A stretch of 64,000 nt of DNA from the NCBI RefSeq assembly GCF_001425625.1, contig NZ_LMCP01000001.1, forward strand, positions 125,430 to 189,429, read 5' to 3'. The DNA comes from Mesorhizobium sp. Root102. Lineage in GTDB: Bacteria > Pseudomonadota > Alphaproteobacteria > Rhizobiales > Rhizobiaceae. Below the pieces are notes generated by a model. That model worked only from the letters and a program-made list of their open reading frames with translations. It was not told the origin of the DNA and made no database searches. Both the position numbers and the translations under genes were made by a program. Positions within the stretch are counted from its first letter, which is position 1, and each line of letters starts with the position of its first letter. Below, one piece after another: positions 52,761 to 59,240 of the stretch.

Positions 52761-54281
52761 TTAAAAAGTCTGGTTGTAGGCGCCGACTTCGGGGCTGCGG
52801 CGCAGCACCGCGTCGACGGCCTCGAACATCTGCCGGCGACGCTGCGACGATACCGGGCTTTCGACGACCACCACGAGCTCCGGCTTGTTAGACGAGGCGC
52901 GCACCAGCCCCCAGGTGCCGTCCTCGGCGACGACACGCACGCCGTTGACGGTTATGAGATCTCCGATCTTCTGGCCGGCGAAAACCATTCCATCCCGCTT
53001 CATGGCCTGAAAGTCGGCAACCACCCGCTCGACCACGCCATACTTCACATCGTCGGCGCAGTGCGGCGACATGGTCGGTGTGCCGAAGGTCAGCGGCAGC
53101 TCGCGGTAGAGATCGGCCATCGAACTGCCGGGGCTGCGATCCAGCATCTGGCAGATAGCGATGGCGGTGACCAGCCCATCATCATAGCCGCGGCCGATCG
53201 GCGGGTTGAAGAAGAAATGGCCTGACTTTTCGAAACCGGCGACGGCGCCAAGCTCGGCGACGCGGCGCTTGATGTAGGAGTGGCCGGTCTTCCAGTAATC
53301 GGTGACGGCGCCGTTGGCGCGCAGCACTGCGTCGGTGTTGAACAAGCCGGTCGACTTGACGTCGACAACGAAAGTCGAGCCCGGATGCTGGCTGGAAATA
53401 TCCCGCGCCAGCATCACCCCGACCTTGTCGGCAAAAATCTCGTTGCCTTCATTGTCGACGACGCCGCAGCGATCACCGTCGCCGTCGAAGCCAAGGCCGA
53501 CATCGGCACCGGTCTCCAGCACCTTGTCCCTGATGGCATGCAGCATCTGCATGTCCTCAGGATTGGGATTGTAGCGTGGGAAGGTATAGTCGAGCTCGAC
53601 ATCGAGCGGGATGACCTCGCAGCCGATGCGTTCCAATGCTTGCGGGGCAAAGGCGCCGGCGGTGCCGTTGCCGGACGCGGCGACCACTCTCAGCTTTCGC
53701 GTGATGCGCTTGTCGCGGGTCAGATCGTCGAGATAGGTCGCGCGAAAATCGCGGACGAAATCATAGGAGCCATCGCCGGCAAGATCGAAATCGCCGGCCA
53801 GCACGATCGCCTTCAGCGCGCTCATCTCTTCGGGGCCGAAGGTCAGCGGCCGCGCCGCGCCCATCTTGACGCCTGTCCAGCCATTCTCGTTGTGCGAGGC
53901 GGTGACCATGGCGACCGAGGACGTATCCAAGGCGAACTGAGCGAAATAGGCCATTGGCGACAACGCCAGGCCGATGTCCCTCACGCGGGCGCCCGCCGCC
54001 ATCAGGCCGGACACCAGCGCCAACTTGATCGACAGCGAATAGGAGCGGAAGTCATGCCCGGTGACGATATCCGGCCCGGCGCCGAGACGGCGAATCAGCG
54101 TGCCAAGCCCCATGCCGAGCGCCTGGACGCCGATCAGATTGAGCTCCGGCGGTTGCGCGGAGCCGGGATGGCCGAACCACCAGCGCGCATCATATTCGCG
54201 AAAGCCGGACGCCTTGATCAGCGCTTCGGTTTCGAATTCGAAACTGTTGGGCCGGGCGTCGCCAACGATTTTTGGGGGCAA
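52761..54281 (-). CDS. Phosphomannomutase/phosphoglucomutase
   Basis: 506 aa from the minus-strand TTG at 54281 with GGAG 10 nt upstream; no ATG alternative near the N terminus. Alpha-D-phosphohexomutase motifs: catalytic Ser in MVTASHNENGWTGVKMG, metal-binding GFDGDGDRCGVVDNEGNEIF, sugar-binding GFEKSGHFFFNPPIGRGYDD and a C-terminal phosphate site RASSNKPELVVVVES. It converts mannose-6-phosphate to mannose-1-phosphate, the substrate of the ManC half of the fusion protein 2 kb away. The shared upstream motif suggests co-regulation. Confidence 0.88.
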   Translation of the reverse strand: MPPKIVGDARPNSFEFETEALIKASGFREYDARWWFGHPGSAQPPELNLIGVQALGMGLGTLIRRLGAGPDIVTGHDFRSYSLSIKLALVSGLMAAGARVRDIGLALSPMAYFAQFALDTSSVAMVTASHNENGWTGVKMGAARPLTFGPEEMSALKAIVLAGDFDLAGDGSYDFVRDFRATYLDDLTRDKRITRKLRVVAASGNGTAGAFAPQALERIGCEVIPLDVELDYTFPRYNPNPEDMQMLHAIRDKVLETGADVGLGFDGDGDRCGVVDNEGNEIFADKVGVMLARDISSQHPGSTFVVDVKSTGLFNTDAVLRANGAVTDYWKTGHSYIKRRVAELGAVAGFEKSGHFFFNPPIGRGYDDGLVTAIAICQMLDRSPGSSMADLYRELPLTFGTPTMSPHCADDVKYGVVERVVADFQAMKRDGMVFAGQKIGDLITVNGVRVVAEDGTWGLVRASSNKPELVVVVESPVSSQRRRQMFEAVDAVLRRSPEVGAYNQTF

Positions 54282-54344
54282 GACAGCAGAACTCCAGGCG
54301 GCAGAAAATACAATCTATCGAGGGCCGCGGCTTAGCACACAAGG

Positions 54345-54364
54345 CTTTAAGCCACGTTTATCCC
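54345..54364 (-). promoter_or_regulatory. Shared upstream motif of the mannose genes, copy 2
   Basis: On the minus strand GGGATAAAC-GTG-GCTTAAAG ends 63 bp upstream of the phosphomannomutase start. It matches copy 1 (50862-50881) in 17 of 20 positions, with only the central triplet differing. Confidence 0.55.
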
Positions 54365-54482
54365 GGACCGAAATCCGAGCTTGGCCGAAATGCCCGACGA
54401 AAGCGGACGAAATGCGACAGAGGCGCTGCCATTGCCGCTTGCAGGAACGAAGTACGGCAGCTATAAGCCCGCGGTCTGGTCA

Positions 54483-54559
54483 CGGAGTGTAGCGCAGCCT
54501 GGTAGCGCACCTCGTTCGGGACGAGGGGGTCGCAGGTTCAAATCCTGCCACTCCGACCA
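54483..54559 (+). tRNA. tRNA-Pro(CGG)
   Basis: 77 nt including an encoded CCA. The acceptor stem CGGAGTG/CACTCCG is perfect. The D-arm region has AGCGCAGCCTGGTAGCGC, the anticodon stem CCTCG/CGAGG encloses the loop TTCGGGA with anticodon CGG, and the T arm has GCAGGTTCAAATCCTGC. No integrase gene is visible within the window next to its 3' end. Confidence 0.95.
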
Positions 54560-54596
54560 GAAAAAACAAAGTGTTAGCGCATCCCGACTTCGGCGC

Positions 54597-54746
54597 TCAG
54601 ACTGATATCCCGCCTGAAGATAGAGCGAGATGGCTCACTGCTTGATGAGACAAACCCAGAGTCTTGTCTTTCGTCGTCGGGCACGTAGCGCCAGTGAGCT
54701 TCTCGAAGTCGCCGACGACGTCGGCGGCTACAGATTTGCCAGTCAT
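54597..54746 (-). CDS. Small ORF (49 aa) coupled to the preceding short gene
   Basis: Begins [20 protein letters not shown] and ends with TGA at 54597. Its ATG overlaps the stop of the upstream 86-aa gene (ATGA), the usual sign of translational coupling. It would be the third gene of a short operon running from 55092. No domain recognised and no independent ribosome-binding site needed. It is below normal length cut-offs, so the coding status is tentative. Confidence 0.4.
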   Translation of the reverse strand: MTGKSVAADVVGDFEKLTGATCPTTKDKTLGLSHQAVSHLALSSGGISV

Positions 54747-55003
54747 TGCGAGTGAATTTTCATTAGCCGCGCGGCATTCAACAATGCCGCGCCATCTGCC
54801 TCGATTCTGTCGACAAGTTCGCTAGCCTGGTCCAGGCTGATGCCTGTTTCATTGGACAGGAACCAGACGCGAAAGCTCTTTTCCTCAGATGGCACAGAGA
54901 CGATGGCCTCCCTGCCATCGTGTCGATCTTCGGCCGGCCGCTTGCGTCGCTTTCGCAGTGTCCGCTTCGGCTGATCACCTTCCGATAGAGGGTCGATGGA
55001 CAT
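54743..55003 (-). CDS. Short hypothetical protein, DUF3606-like C-terminal part
   Basis: 86 aa. A highly basic N-terminal half (PKRTLRKRRKRPAEDRHDGR) is followed by a helical segment SFRVWFLSNETGISLDQASE.. that resembles the DUF3606-type short stress proteins of rhizobia (weak, by eye). It starts 14 bp after the stop of the 24-aa membrane peptide and would share its EcfG-type promoter at 55210-55234. Confidence 0.6.
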   Translation of the reverse strand: MSIDPLSEGDQPKRTLRKRRKRPAEDRHDGREAIVSVPSEEKSFRVWFLSNETGISLDQASELVDRIEADGAALLNAARLMKIHSQ

Positions 55004-55017
55004 GGCTTACGTCGCGC

Positions 55018-55092
55018 TTAACGAAGGCCGAAAAAGCTCAATATCACTAGGACGATGACCACCGCTCCGACGAGCCAAATGATGTTGTTCAT
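55018..55092 (-). CDS. 24-aa single-span membrane peptide
   Basis: The minus-strand ATG at 55092 is preceded by CAGGAGAGAAATT, a good ribosome-binding site. The product begins MNNIIWLVGAVVIVLVILSF and ends FGLR. It is one membrane helix with a short cytoplasmic or periplasmic tail. Similar tiny hydrophobic proteins occur in rhizobial genomes (recollection). First gene of a three-ORF unit reading leftward from an EcfG-type promoter. Confidence 0.75.
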   Translation of the reverse strand: MNNIIWLVGAVVIVLVILSFFGLR

Positions 55093-55209
55093 AATTTCTC
55101 TCCTGTTGCCTGGGGGAAACCCGCGCCTCTGGCGGAGACGCGGGCCGACCAGCCTTAGCGGCTGATCCGCAGCAGACACCAAAGCCGCAGTGCTGGCTGC
55201 GAGAAATAG

Positions 55210-55234
55210 AACTATCAGACGTGCCTAATGTTCC
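55210..55234 (-). promoter_or_regulatory. EcfG/RpoE2-type promoter for the 24-aa peptide operon
   Basis: Minus strand GGAAC (55230-55234), 18 bases, then TT (55210-55211, AGTT). Matches the GGAAC-N18-19-TT pattern known for S. meliloti RpoE2 targets. Leader to the ATG at 55092 would be about 110 nt. Confidence 0.65.
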
Positions 55235-55446
55235 GCTGTTTGGCGAGATCGAGCGATGGCCTGGTGAATTGCCTTCATATTGGCCTCGGAGCCTATTTAC
55301 CCCGACGGCAGAAGCAGACCGCCGGCTGGGTCAGGAGCCATCATGCGCCGAGCGAGACTGATGCGGTCAGACACATCGCTCTCTGCAAGAGCGATCGCCC
55401 GTTCTTCGACTTGCCGCAAGTGTTCTGGCTGGCCTTGGGGAAGGCC

Positions 55447-55471
55447 GGAACCAAAGTGATCAGAGGCGGTT
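55447..55471 (+). promoter_or_regulatory. EcfG/RpoE2-type promoter for the His-rich protein gene
   Basis: GGAAC (55447-55451), 18 bases, TT (55470-55471, GGTT). It lies 40 bp upstream of the ATG at 55511, the expected distance. Confidence 0.68.
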
Positions 55472-55510
55472 ATCCGACGAAGGGCTAATTAAGAAAATGG
55501 AGAAACTGCA

Positions 55511-55789
55511 ATGAAAACAATGATCATGTGCGCCTTGGCGCTTTCCATGGGATTGCCCGTTATGGCTTCGGCTGCCGAGACCGATGTGGTTATTAGAACC
55601 CACCATCGACACCACAACAGCGTCAAGATCATCAACGAAGACGGCCAGCGCTTGCACCACCGCCGACACGGTGCGGATGCGTTCTATGACCATGGGCGCC
55701 GGCATCATCGTCGAGACACCGTCGTCGTGACAGGCTCCGTCTCCACTCATCGCCACCACCCCGTGGTGATCGAAAACGACGGTTACTGA
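55511..55789 (+). CDS. Small exported histidine-rich protein
   Basis: 92 aa from ATG 55511 with GGAGAAACTGCA upstream. Signal peptide KTMIMCALALSMGLPVMASA, mature part rich in His (clusters THHRHHN, RLHHRRH, GRRHHRRD, THRHHP) and thus a possible metal-binding or buffering periplasmic protein. No known domain. The gene is monocistronic and is preceded by an EcfG-type promoter, which suggests general-stress expression. Confidence 0.72.
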   Translation: MKTMIMCALALSMGLPVMASAAETDVVIRTHHRHHNSVKIINEDGQRLHHRRHGADAFYDHGRRHHRRDTVVVTGSVSTHRHHPVVIENDGY

Positions 55790-55884
55790 TCGCGAACCGC
55801 CCGGCTCCCAGGAGTCGGGCATTTGGTCGTCGCTCCTGAAAGTTGAGGGTTCGCCCGTCACACAGGAGCAGCGAGCGAACCCTA

Positions 55885-56043
55885 TCAGCGCAGGAAGGGA
55901 CGTAGCTGCACCGATGTGCAAAACTTTCGCGCGCAGGTCTTCCGGATGGTCAGCCAAAGAGCTATTCCCATCACGATGAAGGTGATGGCCACGGCGAAGA
56001 CCGGTGCGAGCAACCAGCGCGCTTGGCCAACACTCCTTTCCAT
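55885..56043 (-). CDS. 52-aa single-span membrane protein
   Basis: From the minus-strand ATG at 56043, preceded by a very strong GGGAGGAAGCTG ribosome-binding site that decides the start over the longer frame from 56121. One membrane helix (WLLAPVFAVAITFIVMGIAL) and a basic, two-Cys tail (RKTCARKFCTS). No family recognised. An EcfG-type promoter with a perfect CGTT -10 lies 30 bp upstream. Confidence 0.7.
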   Translation of the reverse strand: MERSVGQARWLLAPVFAVAITFIVMGIALWLTIRKTCARKFCTSVQLRPFLR

Positions 56044-56072
56044 CAGCTTCCTCCCGCAAACGTGCAGCGGAC

Positions 56073-56097
56073 AACGACCGCAGGCAGTGGCCGTTCC
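56073..56097 (-). promoter_or_regulatory. EcfG/RpoE2-type promoter for the 52-aa membrane protein
   Basis: Minus strand GGAAC (56093-56097), 18 bases, TT (56073-56074) in a CGTT context, the best match of the five in this region. 30 bp upstream of the start codon. Confidence 0.75.
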
Positions 56098-56176
56098 GAG
56101 CGACGCCCCCAATAGGATCATTGCTTTTTGCGATCAGACCTAGGTCCGGTGCCTTGCCCGACCGAAGCCCGACTTG

Positions 56177-56201
56177 GGAACCTTTTGCACTTGCCCCAGT
56201 T
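56177..56201 (+). promoter_or_regulatory. EcfG/RpoE2-type promoter for the two-gene unit starting at 56230
   Basis: GGAAC (56177-56181), 18 bases, TT (56200-56201, AGTT), 29 bp upstream of ATG 56230. It supports 56230 rather than 56128 as the start of the gene. Confidence 0.7.
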
Positions 56202-56229
56202 CGGTTGGTTGGGGCAAAGACCAACAAAA

Positions 56230-56466
56230 ATGAAACGGATGACCATCATCATGTCGAACCCTGAGACTGCAAGATCACATGCCTTGGGGATGCGCGTCGC
56301 TGACCTCAAGTCCAAGATGGAGAAGGCCCAAATCACCGAGGGCGAAATGAAGACCTTCCACAAGGTCGCGGCCATCATGGAAGACCGCCAGGGCCGAATT
56401 GAAAGCGACGACCTGATTGCCGCATCCTTCGTCACCGACACGCTGCCAAACAGTCAAAAGCCTTGA
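56230..56466 (+). CDS. Small hypothetical protein, helical
   Basis: 78 aa from ATG 56230; in-frame ATGs at 56239 and 56251 are alternatives. The sequence is charged and helical (MRVADLKSKMEKAQITEGEM, FHKVAAIMEDRQGRIESDDL) without a signal peptide. No family recognised. First gene of a unit with the 147-aa protein 6 bp downstream, behind an EcfG-type promoter. Confidence 0.6.
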   Translation: MKRMTIIMSNPETARSHALGMRVADLKSKMEKAQITEGEMKTFHKVAAIMEDRQGRIESDDLIAASFVTDTLPNSQKP

Positions 56467-56472
56467 GTGACC

Positions 56473-56916
56473 ATGCCAACAATCAGCAGACTTTTTGATT
56501 CCCATGCCCAAGCGGCCCGGGTCGCCAGCGATCTGGTGGCGGCCGGAATTCCTCGGGTACAGATCGCCATCATCGGACCTTACAATGACGAAGTGGGATC
56601 TCTGTGGATTTCCGCTTTGGGGGTCATCCTCGGCGCTGCCGCCGGCGAGTTGGCCTGCCTGAGCGCTGTTGCGGCCCACGGCATCAGTCCTCTTGCTGCA
56701 AGCGTATGGGCAACAGTCGTGGCCGGCGGGGCCTGTGGCGGCGTTGCTGGCGGTCTGCTTGGAACATTCCCCATGACTGCCGTGAAGACGGATGATCGGA
56801 GTAACACCGAGGGGATCGTTTTGGTGACGGCCCATGTCGATGGAAATGAGACCGACATCGCCCAGGCAATGCTCGACGGTTGCGCCCCGACGACGTTCGT
56901 TGCTGAAGCAGCGTGA
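56473..56916 (+). CDS. Small glycine/alanine-rich membrane-associated stress-type protein
   Basis: 147 aa from ATG 56473 (GTG 56467 adds two residues). Layout resembles general-stress proteins of the 17M/DUF1269 style: an N-terminal ferredoxin-like strand region (ISRLFDSHAQAARVASDLVA, AGIPRVQIAIIGPYNDE), a central Gly/Ala-rich hydrophobic hairpin (about residues 45-95, including VVAGGACGGVAGGLLGTFPM), and a C-terminal repeat of the first fold (GIVLVTAHVDGNETDIAQAM). Assignment is by layout only. Likely co-transcribed with the preceding gene under stress control. Confidence 0.65.
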   Translation: MPTISRLFDSHAQAARVASDLVAAGIPRVQIAIIGPYNDEVGSLWISALGVILGAAAGELACLSAVAAHGISPLAASVWATVVAGGACGGVAGGLLGTFPMTAVKTDDRSNTEGIVLVTAHVDGNETDIAQAMLDGCAPTTFVAEAA

Positions 56917-56980
56917 GAATTTCCAGGGACATTGAATGAATGACCCGGCAGCCGTTGTGGTCGGAGATCACCAAAATGCA

Positions 56981-57055
56981 CGAAAAAGCCGGTCCCGGCG
57001 TAAGCCGAGACGGGCTCTCTCCGTTTACCAGTGATTGAATTAAAGCACTCGACGG
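56981..57055 (-). ncRNA. Candidate stress-induced small RNA with intrinsic terminator
   Basis: An EcfG-type promoter at 57061-57085 points leftward into DNA with no start codon followed by an ORF. About 40 nt after the predicted start comes a strong terminator: minus strand AGCC-c-GTCTCGGC, loop TTAC, GCCGGGAC-c-GGCT, then TTTTT (57016 down to 56983). The stem has one C-C mismatch and one G-U pair. Predicted transcript is about 70-75 nt, with a short unpaired segment containing TTTAATTC and GGAGAGAG. Nothing else in the strand explains a promoter plus terminator here. Confidence 0.6.
56983..57016 (-). terminator. Rho-independent terminator of the candidate sRNA
   Basis: Stem arms 57004-57016 and 56987-56999 with a 4-nt loop and a following run of five T on the minus strand. 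The nearest annotated minus-strand gene ends at 57604, about 590 bp away, so it is not an obvious operon terminator. Confidence 0.75.
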
Positions 57056-57060
57056 GTACC

Positions 57061-57085
57061 AACTGCGAGTGACCGAGAATGTTCC
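57061..57085 (-). promoter_or_regulatory. EcfG/RpoE2-type promoter for the candidate sRNA
   Basis: Minus strand GGAAC (57081-57085), 18 bases, TT (57061-57062, AGTT). Transcription would start near 57054 and run to the terminator at 56983. Confidence 0.65.
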
Positions 57086-57198
57086 TGCTTTGGCCGGAAA
57101 GGCTGAGCGCGGTGGTAGGGTCCTTCGCAGTCGCAAACTTTGACGACTTTGACGAAATGGCCCTCGGCCCTAGGTAGTTCGATGGGTATGATGGGTCG

Positions 57199-57567
57199 AT
57201 GAAACGGCGAGCCGGATGCGACATGAATTTGAATTCGACGACAGCTTTGCCACCGGTCCTGATGATTGCACTGTTTCTTGTCGCTGGCTGTTCATCGATT
57301 AGCAGATCCGTCGATCCGGCGAAATACGATTCGATGACGTGTGCCAAGCTCAACAGCGCGCTGGGAGCCGTTGCCCGTAACATCTCACAAACCGCAATCA
57401 CCCGTGGCAAGGTCGCGAACACCAGTGTTCCGCGCTGGCTGCTGGGCGGCTCGCGTGTGAAGACCGCGGTCGCCGGCCGTGAAACGGCCAGAATCGATCG
57501 GCTGAAGCAGCAACAAGAGGCGATTGTCGGGGCACGGGCGCGCAAGTGCCCGCGGTCAACGGACTGA
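57199..57567 (+). CDS. Small hypothetical lipoprotein
   Basis: 122 aa from ATG 57199; ATG 57223 gives a more conventional signal peptide. Type II signal peptide with lipobox LVAGC (PPVLMIALFLVAGCSSISRS). The mature part has a Cys-containing MTCAKLNSALGAVARNISQT block and a basic C-terminal tail (LKQQQEAIVGARARKCPRST). No family recognised. Anchored in the inner or outer membrane. No EcfG-type promoter was found for it. Confidence 0.65.
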   Translation: MKRRAGCDMNLNSTTALPPVLMIALFLVAGCSSISRSVDPAKYDSMTCAKLNSALGAVARNISQTAITRGKVANTSVPRWLLGGSRVKTAVAGRETARIDRLKQQQEAIVGARARKCPRSTD

Positions 57568-57603
57568 GTGAAAAGACCATCTGCGGCAACTGCCTGCAGT
57601 GGC

Positions 57604-59238
57604 TCAGGCGCTCAGGCGAAACCGCGTGACGTCGATCGCCGCGGCCATCAGCGTCTGTGTGTAGACGTGCTGCGGATTGCTGAAGATCGCCTCGGTCGGC
57701 CCCTCCTCGACGATCTTGCCCTGTTTCATGACGATGATGTAGTCGGCCATGGCGCGCACGACCGACAGATCGTGGCTGATGAAGAGGTAGGACAGTTCGT
57801 GGTCGGCCTGCAGTTTGCGCAGCAGCTCGACGATCTGTTTCTGCACCGAGCGGTCGAGCGCCGAGGTCGGCTCATCCAGCACCACCAGCTTGGGCTTCAG
57901 GATCATGGCCCGCGCAATGGCGATGCGCTGGCGCTGGCCGCCGGAAAATTCATGCGGGTAACGGTTGCGGGCGTTCGGATCGAGGTTGACCTCGCGCAAG
58001 GCCTCGACGGCGCGCTGGTCGCGTTGCTTGCCCGAAAGGTTCGGCTCATGCACCAGCAGCCCTTCCGTAATGACCTGGCCGACGGTCATGCGCGGCGACA
58101 GCGAGCCGAACGGGTCCTGGAAGACGAGCTGCATTTGACGCCGTAGCGGTCGCATCGCCTGCCGGTCCGCCTGGGAAATGTCGCGATCGCCGAAACGGAT
58201 GAGCCCGTCGCTCGGCAACAGCCGCAGCAGAGCGCGGCCGAGCGTCGATTTGCCCGAGCCGGATTCACCGACGATGCCGATGGTCTGGTTGCGCTGCAGC
58301 CGGATCGAGATGTGATCGACGGCACGCAGCATCAGCGGCTCGCCGGCCAGAAACCCGCCGCCGATCCTGAACGTCACTTCGACATTCCTGCCTTCGAGCA
58401 GCACCGGTGCATTGGCGGGTGGTGGCGCCTTGTGGCCGGTCGGCTCGGCCGCCAGCAGCATTTTCGTATAGGCATGCTGCGGGTTGACGAAGATGGCTTC
58501 GGCCTCCCCCTCCTCGACAACCTCGCCCTGACGCATGACATAGACCCGGTCGGCAAAGCGACGGACGATGCCGAGATCGTGGGTGATGAAGACGATCGCC
58601 ATGCCGAGCTTGCGCTGCAATTCAGCCAAAAGCATCAGGATCTGCGCCTGGATCGTCACGTCGAGCGCCGTCGTCGGCTCGTCGGCGATCAATATGTCAG
58701 GGTCGTTGGCGAGCGCCATGGCGATCATCACGCGCTGGCGCTGGCCGCCGGACATTTCGTGCGGATAGGACTTCATCCGTCGCTCGGGGTCGGGGATATG
58801 CACCAGCCGCAGCAGCCTGAGCGCCTCTTCGTGCGCCTCGGCAGCATTCAGGCCCCGATGCCGTCGGATCGGTTCGATCAGCTGGTTGCCGATTGAATAG
58901 AGCGGATCGAGCGAGGTCATCGGCTCCTGGAAGATCATGCTGATCTTGCGGCCTCGGACCTTGTTGAGCTCGGATTTGCTCAGTGTCAGAAGATTGCGGC
59001 CGCGATAGTCGACACTGCCTGTCGCTTCGCCATTCGATGCCAGCAGGCTCATCGCCGCCATCATCGTCTGGCTCTTGCCGGAGCCGGATTCGCCAACCAC
59101 TGCAACGGTTTCGCCTGACTTGACGTGGATGTTGATGCCCTTCACCGCCTCGACCGCGCCGTCGAGCGTGCGGAAGCGGACGCGCAGATCCTTGACGCTG
59201 AGGATCGTTTCGGAAGCAGACATTTCAGCGATCCCCAT
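57604..59238 (-). CDS. Oligopeptide ABC transporter, fused dual ATP-binding protein (OppD-OppF type)
   Basis: 544 aa from the minus-strand ATG at 59238 (ATG 59223 is an alternative); a 120-residue upstream extension is a shadow of the permease gene. Two complete ATPase domains: Walker [13 protein letters not shown] and [12 protein letters not shown], signatures [12 protein letters not shown] and [12 protein letters not shown], Walker [13 protein letters not shown] and [12 protein letters not shown]. The oligopeptide-type C-terminal extensions follow each. It powers the permeases encoded just upstream (2-bp gap). Confidence 0.9.
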   Translation of the reverse strand: MGIAEMSASETILSVKDLRVRFRTLDGAVEAVKGINIHVKSGETVAVVGESGSGKSQTMMAAMSLLASNGEATGSVDYRGRNLLTLSKSELNKVRGRKISMIFQEPMTSLDPLYSIGNQLIEPIRRHRGLNAAEAHEEALRLLRLVHIPDPERRMKSYPHEMSGGQRQRVMIAMALANDPDILIADEPTTALDVTIQAQILMLLAELQRKLGMAIVFITHDLGIVRRFADRVYVMRQGEVVEEGEAEAIFVNPQHAYTKMLLAAEPTGHKAPPPANAPVLLEGRNVEVTFRIGGGFLAGEPLMLRAVDHISIRLQRNQTIGIVGESGSGKSTLGRALLRLLPSDGLIRFGDRDISQADRQAMRPLRRQMQLVFQDPFGSLSPRMTVGQVITEGLLVHEPNLSGKQRDQRAVEALREVNLDPNARNRYPHEFSGGQRQRIAIARAMILKPKLVVLDEPTSALDRSVQKQIVELLRKLQADHELSYLFISHDLSVVRAMADYIIVMKQGKIVEEGPTEAIFSNPQHVYTQTLMAAAIDVTRFRLSA

Positions 59239-59240
59239 CT

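Larger units (their letters stand above)
55093..55510. other. Intergenic region with two divergent stress promoters
   Basis: About 420 bp between the 24-aa peptide gene and the His-rich protein gene. It holds the EcfG-type promoters at 55210-55234 (leftward) and 55447-55471 (rightward). A CCCGCG/CGCGGG dyad at 55120-55144 lies in the leftward leader. An 86-codon frame on the plus strand (55228-55488) overlaps both promoters and has no family-like sequence. Confidence 0.6.

Noticed and set aside
54560..54742. Possible integrase or att duplication next to tRNA-Pro
   Set aside because: I found no integrase frame and no direct repeat of the tRNA 3' end in the following 3 kb.
55228..55488. 86-codon plus-strand ORF upstream of the His-rich protein
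   Set aside because: No ribosome-binding site, no recognisable sequence, and it overlaps two EcfG-type promoters.
56580..57545. 321-codon antisense frame across 56.6-57.5 kb
   Set aside because: It covers two plus-strand genes with ribosome-binding sites or lipoprotein signals as well as the sRNA interval, and its product shows no domain. If it were real, the sRNA interpretation would weaken.
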